37,043 nt of DNA from JAKVJE01 sp047722305. GTDB taxonomy: Bacteria; Actinomycetota; Actinomycetes; Actinomycetales; Microbacteriaceae. The first letter of the stretch is position 1; each line of letters begins with the position of its first letter. Both the position numbers and the translations under genes were made by a program. The stretch covers positions 1-37,043 of the forward strand of contig JBDNYM010000018.1 of NCBI GenBank assembly GCA_047722305.1, read 5' to 3'. The notes beneath the pieces are model-generated. The model worked only from the letters and a program-made list of their open reading frames with translations, had not been told where the DNA came from and did not search any database. Of this stretch, positions 33,115 to 37,043 are shown piece by piece.

Positions 33115-34308
33115 TTGTCGTCTCAAATCGCATTCCTCGTCGTTATCCTGCTCATCCTGGTGGGCGAATGGGTCTCCAAATTGACCCACGCGTACATCCC
33201 CTCGATCTTCATCACCGCCTTCCTGTTCCTCATCGGATTCTGGACGTTCATGCCGAAGGACGTGGTGGCGCGGGCCTCCTTCGGCACGGAGTTCGTGACC
33301 ATCTGCGTGCCCCTGCTGCTGGTGCACCTGGGCACCCTCATGAACCTCCGCACCCTGCTGCGGCAGTGGAAGGCGGTGTGCATCGCCCTGCTCGGCGTCT
33401 GCGGGACGCTGCTGGCGACGCTGACCGTCGGCACCGCCATCTTCGGGTTCACGTCGGTGGTCGCCGCCGTGCCGCCGCTCACCGGCGGGCTCGTGGCGGC
33501 GCTGCTGATGACCGACGGACTCAAGGCGGCGGGCGCCACGGCACTGGTCGCGCTGCCCACGGCGATGTTCGTGATGCACAGCCTGATCGGCTACCCGATC
33601 ACCGGTTACATGCTGAAGCGCGAGGCGCGACGCCTGACCGGGCGGCTGCGCCGCGGCGAGGTGACGCCCACCGAGCGGCAGCGGTCGAACGCCGCCGTCA
33701 TGAGCGGCGAGGGCGGCGGCCGGAGGGTCCTCGGGATCGCGCCCGAGTCCGGCTATATGACCGCGGCCTTCACCCTTGCCCGGGTGGGCGCGGTCGCCCT
33801 GGTCGCTGCTCTGGCGTCCCAGCTGCTGAACGGCGTGGTCAACGCCAACATCCTCTGCCTGGTGCTGGGCGTGATCGCCCACGAGCTCGGTTTCCTGGAG
33901 GACAACGCGCTGAACAAGGCCGGCGTGTTCAACTGGCTGATGTACGGCCTGCTGGCCTACATCTTCGCCCAGCTGAGCGTGACCACCCCGCAGGCGATCG
34001 GCGGCATCATCGTGCAGATCGTCGTCCTCATCATGTTGGGACTGGCGGGAATGCTGGTCGCCTCCCTGGTGCTGGCCCGGCCGTTCGGGATGTCGTTCCC
34101 GATGGCCTTCGCCTGTTCGCTGACCGCCCTGTTCGGGTTCCCGGCCGACTACATCCTGACCACCGAGATCTGCCGCTCGGAGTCGCAGAACGAGAGGGAG
34201 CGCGGCTACCTGCTGGAGGAGATGCTGCCCAAGATGCTGGTGGGCGGCTTCGCGACGGTCTCGATCGCCTCGGTGGTCATCGCGTCGGTGTTCCTGAAGC
34301 TCGTCTGA
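33115..34308 (+). CDS. Uncharacterised GltS-like membrane carrier
   Basis: A 397-residue, very hydrophobic protein with about ten to twelve predicted helices. It resembles an uncharacterised carrier family loosely annotated as Na+/glutamate symporter-like: VGEWVS...YIPSIF at the first helices, PPLTGGLVAALLMTDG in the middle, and AFACSLTALFGFPADYIL then LPKMLVGGFATVSIASV at the end. A polar loop of about 50 residues (around 165-215) splits two halves. I chose the TTG at 33115, with GGAG ten bases upstream, because the first helix begins there and the upstream frame to a GTG at 33019 has atypical codons. Its partner is probably the divergent amidohydrolase. Substrate unknown; a carboxylate or peptide derivative is a guess. 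Confidence 0.72.
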   Translation: MSSQIAFLVVILLILVGEWVSKLTHAYIPSIFITAFLFLIGFWTFMPKDVVARASFGTEFVTICVPLLLVHLGTLMNLRTLLRQWKAVCIALLGVCGTLLATLTVGTAIFGFTSVVAAVPPLTGGLVAALLMTDGLKAAGATALVALPTAMFVMHSLIGYPITGYMLKREARRLTGRLRRGEVTPTERQRSNAAVMSGEGGGRRVLGIAPESGYMTAAFTLARVGAVALVAALASQLLNGVVNANILCLVLGVIAHELGFLEDNALNKAGVFNWLMYGLLAYIFAQLSVTTPQAIGGIIVQIVVLIMLGLAGMLVASLVLARPFGMSFPMAFACSLTALFGFPADYILTTEICRSESQNERERGYLLEEMLPKMLVGGFATVSIASVVIASVFLKLV

Positions 34309-34323
34309 GCGCCCTCCGGGAAG

Positions 34324-36366
34324 CTATTCGGTGGCCTGCCGCAGGTTGCGGAGGTCTTTCTTCAGGTCGGCCAGTTCGTCGCGCAGCCTGGCTGCGAGTT
34401 CGAAGTTGAGCTGGTCGGCGGCTTGCAGCATCTGGGAGTTGAGACTGCCGATCAGTGCGGACAGCTCGGCGGCGCCCATCCCCTCGCGGCGATCGACCGG
34501 GGCTGGCGTCCCCGTCTGGTCGCCGACCAGTGTCTTGGTGTCCGCGTCTTCGCGGATGAGCTGGTCGGTGATGTCGGCGATCTTCTTGCGCAGCGGCTGC
34601 GGGTCGATGTGGTGCTCGGCGTTGTAGGCGATCTGCGCTTGGCGGCGCCGCTCGGTTTCGTCGATGGCGAACCGCATCGAGTCGGTGATCTGGTCGGCGT
34701 ACATGTACACCTGGCCGCCGATGTTGCGAGCGGCGCGGCCGATGGTCTGGATGAGCGACCGGTTGGAGCGCAGGAAGCCCTCCTTGTCGGCGTCCAGGAT
34801 GGCCACCAGGCTCACCTCGGGCAGGTCGAGCCCTTCGCGCAGCAGGTTGATGCCCACCAGGACGTCGAAGACACCGCGACGCAGCTCGGTGAGCAGCTCG
34901 ACGCGCCGCAGCGTGTCGACATCGGAGTGCAGGTACTCGACGCGGACCCCGGCCTCGCTGAGGAAGTCGGTGAGGTCCTCGGCCATCTTCTTGGTGAGGG
35001 TGGTCACCAGCACCCGCTCGTGACGCTCGACGCGGGCGCGGATGGCCTCCAGCAGGTCGTCGATCTGGCCCTTGGCCGGTTTCACCACGATTTCGGGGTC
35101 GACGAGGCCGGTGGGGCGGATGATCTGCTCGACCACCCCGTCGGAGTGCTCCAGCTCGAAGTTGCCGGGCGTGGCCGACATGTAGACGGTCTGGCCGACC
35201 CGGTCGCGGAACTCCTCCCAGCGCAGCGGACGGTTGTCGGCGGCGCTGGGCAGCCGGAAGCCGTTGTCGATGAGGGTGCGCTTGCGGGCCATGTCGCCCT
35301 CGAACATCCCGCCGATCTGCGGCACCGTCACGTGCGACTCGTCGATGACGGTGACGAAGTCGTCGGGGAAGTAGTCGAGCAGGCAGTGGGGCGGCTCGCC
35401 GGGGTGCCGGCCGTCGATGTGCATCGAGTAGTTCTCGATGCCGGAGCAGAAGCCGAGCTGTTCCATCATCTCCAGGTCGAACGTGGTGCGCATCTCCAGT
35501 CGCTGCGCCTCCAACAGCTTGTTCTGCGACTTGAACTGCTGCAGGCGGTCGCGCAGTTCTTCGCGGATGTCATGCATGGCCCTCCGCATGGTCGCCTCGG
35601 ACGACACGTAGTGCGACGCCGGGAAGATCGCCACCGACTCCTCGTCCTTCAGCACCTCGCCGGTGAGCGGATGGAGCACCTGCAGCGAGTCGACCTCGTC
35701 GCCGAACAGCTCGATGCGCTGGGCGAACTCGTCGTACATGGGGATGATCTCGATGGTGTCGCCCCGCACCCGGAAGTTGCCGCGGGTGAACTCGACGTCG
35801 TTGCGCTTGTACTGCATGTCGAGGAACCGGTGGATGAGCTCCTCCCGGTCGATGGTGTCGCCCACGTGCAGGGGCAGCATGGCCTGCAGGTACTCGTCGG
35901 GCGTGGCCAGACCGTAGATGCAGGAGACCGTGGAGACCACCACGACATCCCGCCGGCTCAGCAGCGAGCGGGTGGCGGAGTGGCGCAGGCGCTCCACCTC
36001 GTCGTTGATCGAGGAGTCCTTCTCGATGAAGGTGTCGGTCTGCGGCACGTACGCCTCGGGCTGGTAGTAGTCGTAGTACGAGACGAAGTACTCGACGGCG
36101 TTCTTCGGCATCAGCTGCCGCAGCTCGTTGGCGATCTGGGCGGCCAGCGTCTTGTTCGGCTCCAGCAGCAGCGTGGGCCGTTGCACCTGCTCGATCATCC
36201 ACGCCGCGGTGGCCGACTTGCCGGTGCCGGTGGCGCCCATGAGCGTGATGTCGCGCTCTCCGTCCTGCAACCGCCGGGTGAGCTCCGCGATCGCGGCCGG
36301 CTGGTCGCCCGATGGCTGGAACGGGCTGATCACCTGGAACGGGTGCACTTCGCGGGTGGGCTGCAT
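34324..36366 (-). CDS. uvrB: UvrABC excinuclease subunit B
   Basis: A 680-residue helicase-like damage verifier of nucleotide excision repair. Walker A GATGTGKSAT lies near residue 44; the damage-probing beta-hairpin has YYDYYQPEAYVPQTD; the DEAD-like box reads DESHV; motif VI includes QTIGRAARN; the C-terminal UVR domain (LNFELAARLRDELADLKK) binds UvrC. It is complete. No Shine-Dalgarno precedes the ATG; a TAGAAT box lies seven bases upstream, so the mRNA is probably leaderless, and a LexA box covers the -35 region. It converges with the carrier gene, with only 15 bases between stops. Confidence 0.97.
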   Translation of the reverse strand: MQPTREVHPFQVISPFQPSGDQPAAIAELTRRLQDGERDITLMGATGTGKSATAAWMIEQVQRPTLLLEPNKTLAAQIANELRQLMPKNAVEYFVSYYDYYQPEAYVPQTDTFIEKDSSINDEVERLRHSATRSLLSRRDVVVVSTVSCIYGLATPDEYLQAMLPLHVGDTIDREELIHRFLDMQYKRNDVEFTRGNFRVRGDTIEIIPMYDEFAQRIELFGDEVDSLQVLHPLTGEVLKDEESVAIFPASHYVSSEATMRRAMHDIREELRDRLQQFKSQNKLLEAQRLEMRTTFDLEMMEQLGFCSGIENYSMHIDGRHPGEPPHCLLDYFPDDFVTVIDESHVTVPQIGGMFEGDMARKRTLIDNGFRLPSAADNRPLRWEEFRDRVGQTVYMSATPGNFELEHSDGVVEQIIRPTGLVDPEIVVKPAKGQIDDLLEAIRARVERHERVLVTTLTKKMAEDLTDFLSEAGVRVEYLHSDVDTLRRVELLTELRRGVFDVLVGINLLREGLDLPEVSLVAILDADKEGFLRSNRSLIQTIGRAARNIGGQVYMYADQITDSMRFAIDETERRRQAQIAYNAEHHIDPQPLRKKIADITDQLIREDADTKTLVGDQTGTPAPVDRREGMGAAELSALIGSLNSQMLQAADQLNFELAARLRDELADLKKDLRNLRQATE

Positions 36367-36373
36367 GATGCCG

Positions 36374-36401
36374 ATTCTAGGCGGAAACGCGTCGATTCGA
36401 A
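36374..36401 (-). promoter_or_regulatory. uvrB promoter, probably leaderless
   Basis: On the minus strand, TTCGAA (36401-36396) and TAGAAT (36379-36374) are 16 bases apart. TAGAAT matches the -10 consensus at five of six positions and is followed by seven bases and then the uvrB ATG, so transcription would start at or beside the A of the start codon. Confidence 0.65.
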
Positions 36402-36412
36402 CAGGTGTTCGC
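36397..36412. promoter_or_regulatory. LexA (SOS) box of uvrB
   Basis: TCGAACAGGTGTTCGC matches the actinobacterial SOS box TCGAAC-N4-GTTCGA at 11 of 12 defined positions. It overlaps the -35 box of uvrB, the expected place for repression by LexA and induction after DNA damage. Confidence 0.8.
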
Positions 36413-36453
36413 CTCAGACGGAAGCGGGACTGCTGGCCCCGCGATGGTGCCGA

Positions 36454-37043
36454 TCAGTCTTCCAGCGTCCGTCCGCGCCATTCCGGCAGTCGCAGTGCGG
36501 CGGCTGCGGCGGCGACGAAGGCGGCGGCGAACACGGCGAACACCAGCCACTGGGCGCCTCCCGCCGCCTGCAGCAGCGGCGGGACGGCCAGCGGGGCGAT
36601 GATGGACGCGATCCGTCCGAATCCGGCCGCCGCCCCGGCCCCCCGGCCGCGCAGCCGGGTGGGATAGATCTCCGGGGTGACGGCGTACAGCACGCCCCAG
36701 GCGCCGAGGTTCGCGGCCGAGAGCAGCAGCCCGAACCCGAGTACCGTCCCCACGCTGTGGGCCAGGCCGAAGCCCACGGCGGCCGCGGCGGAAATGACGA
36801 GGAACCCGGCCAGGGTGATGCGTCGACCGAGCCGCTCCACCAGCCAGGCCGCCAGGAAGTAGCCCGGCAGCTGGGCCAGAGTGATGATCAGGGTGTACTC
36901 GAACGATCTGACCAGGTCGAATCGGTCGGCCAGCAGCGAGGGCATCCAGATGAAGGCCCCGTAGTAGGAGAAATTCACGAAGAACCAGGTCAGCCACAGC
37001 GCGACGGTGCGGGGCGCGTGCCCGCCCGCGAACAACTCGCGGG
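36454..37043 (-). CDS. MFS transporter, C-terminal half (cut by window edge)
   Basis: The last ~196 residues of a major facilitator superfamily permease; the 5' part lies beyond the right edge and no start is in the window. About six helices are visible, matching TM7-12. Family marks include RELFAGGHAPRT before the first helix, the loop LVERLGRRIT (a GRR motif between helices), and EIYPTRLRGRGAG before helix 11, as in sugar-porter and aromatic-acid/metabolite:H+ symporter families. The stop is at 36454-36456. Substrate cannot be assigned from this half. Nothing notable lies between its stop and the uvrB promoter. Confidence 0.85.
   Translation of the reverse strand, partial: RELFAGGHAPRTVALWLTWFFVNFSYYGAFIWMPSLLADRFDLVRSFEYTLIITLAQLPGYFLAAWLVERLGRRITLAGFLVISAAAAVGFGLAHSVGTVLGFGLLLSAANLGAWGVLYAVTPEIYPTRLRGRGAGAAAGFGRIASIIAPLAVPPLLQAAGGAQWLVFAVFAAAFVAAAAAALRLPEWRGRTLED

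Overview
The window is very GC-rich (roughly 70% by eye) with strong G/C bias at third codon positions, frequent GTG/TTG starts and many 1-4 bp gene overlaps. It encodes actinobacterial hallmark proteins (WhiA, OpcA, RapZ, an actinobacterial-type Pgi, a SUF operon with an internal Rieske protein). Gene order is a compressed version of the block that runs from uvrC (Rv1420) to the ABC-F gene Rv1473 in Mycobacterium tuberculosis. The superoxide dismutase closely resembles the Propionibacterium/Mycobacterium Fe/Mn type. I infer an actinobacterium, possibly in or near the Propionibacteriaceae; the family assignment is tentative.

Layout. 1-3.5 kb: serB (+), then fabG and an ABC-F ATPase (-). 3.47-3.96 kb: a gene-free stretch with at least three copies of a roughly 55-bp structured repeat and a perfect 20-bp tandem duplication. 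3.96-8.13 kb: the SUF Fe-S assembly operon sufB-sufD-Rieske-sufC-sufT (-), which lacks sufS, sufU and sufR. 8.13-16.45 kb: a tightly overlapped carbon-metabolism operon tkt-tal-pgi-zwf-opcA-pgl (+) behind a perfect TATAAT box. 16.45-27.5 kb: a long minus-strand block read uvrA-uvrC-rapZ-whiA-sodA-gap-pgk-tpiA-secG. It joins nucleotide excision repair, cell-envelope/sporulation-type regulators, oxidative defence, lower glycolysis and protein export. The yvcK gene usually found between rapZ and whiA is missing.

27.6-34.3 kb: an accessory segment between uvrA and uvrB. It holds a four-gene NMT1/THI5-type ABC importer with two different permeases (+), then a G-quadruplex-prone, low-complexity stretch with a 10-N assembly gap. 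A metal-dependent amidohydrolase (-) follows, divergent from an uncharacterised GltS-like membrane carrier (+). 34.3-37 kb: uvrB (-), whose promoter carries a near-consensus actinobacterial LexA box and appears to give a leaderless mRNA, then the 3' half of an MFS transporter gene cut by the window edge.

How it fits together: the tkt-pgl operon covers the pentose-phosphate pathway plus its glycolytic entry (Pgi), and the opposing gap-pgk-tpiA set covers triose metabolism, so the two converge on the same intermediates. The best candidates for something new are the repeat cluster downstream of suf, the gene losses at two usually conserved loci (sufSU, yvcK), and the importer/amidohydrolase/carrier segment of unknown substrate. 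I saw no rRNA, tRNA, CRISPR, insertion sequence or integrase.
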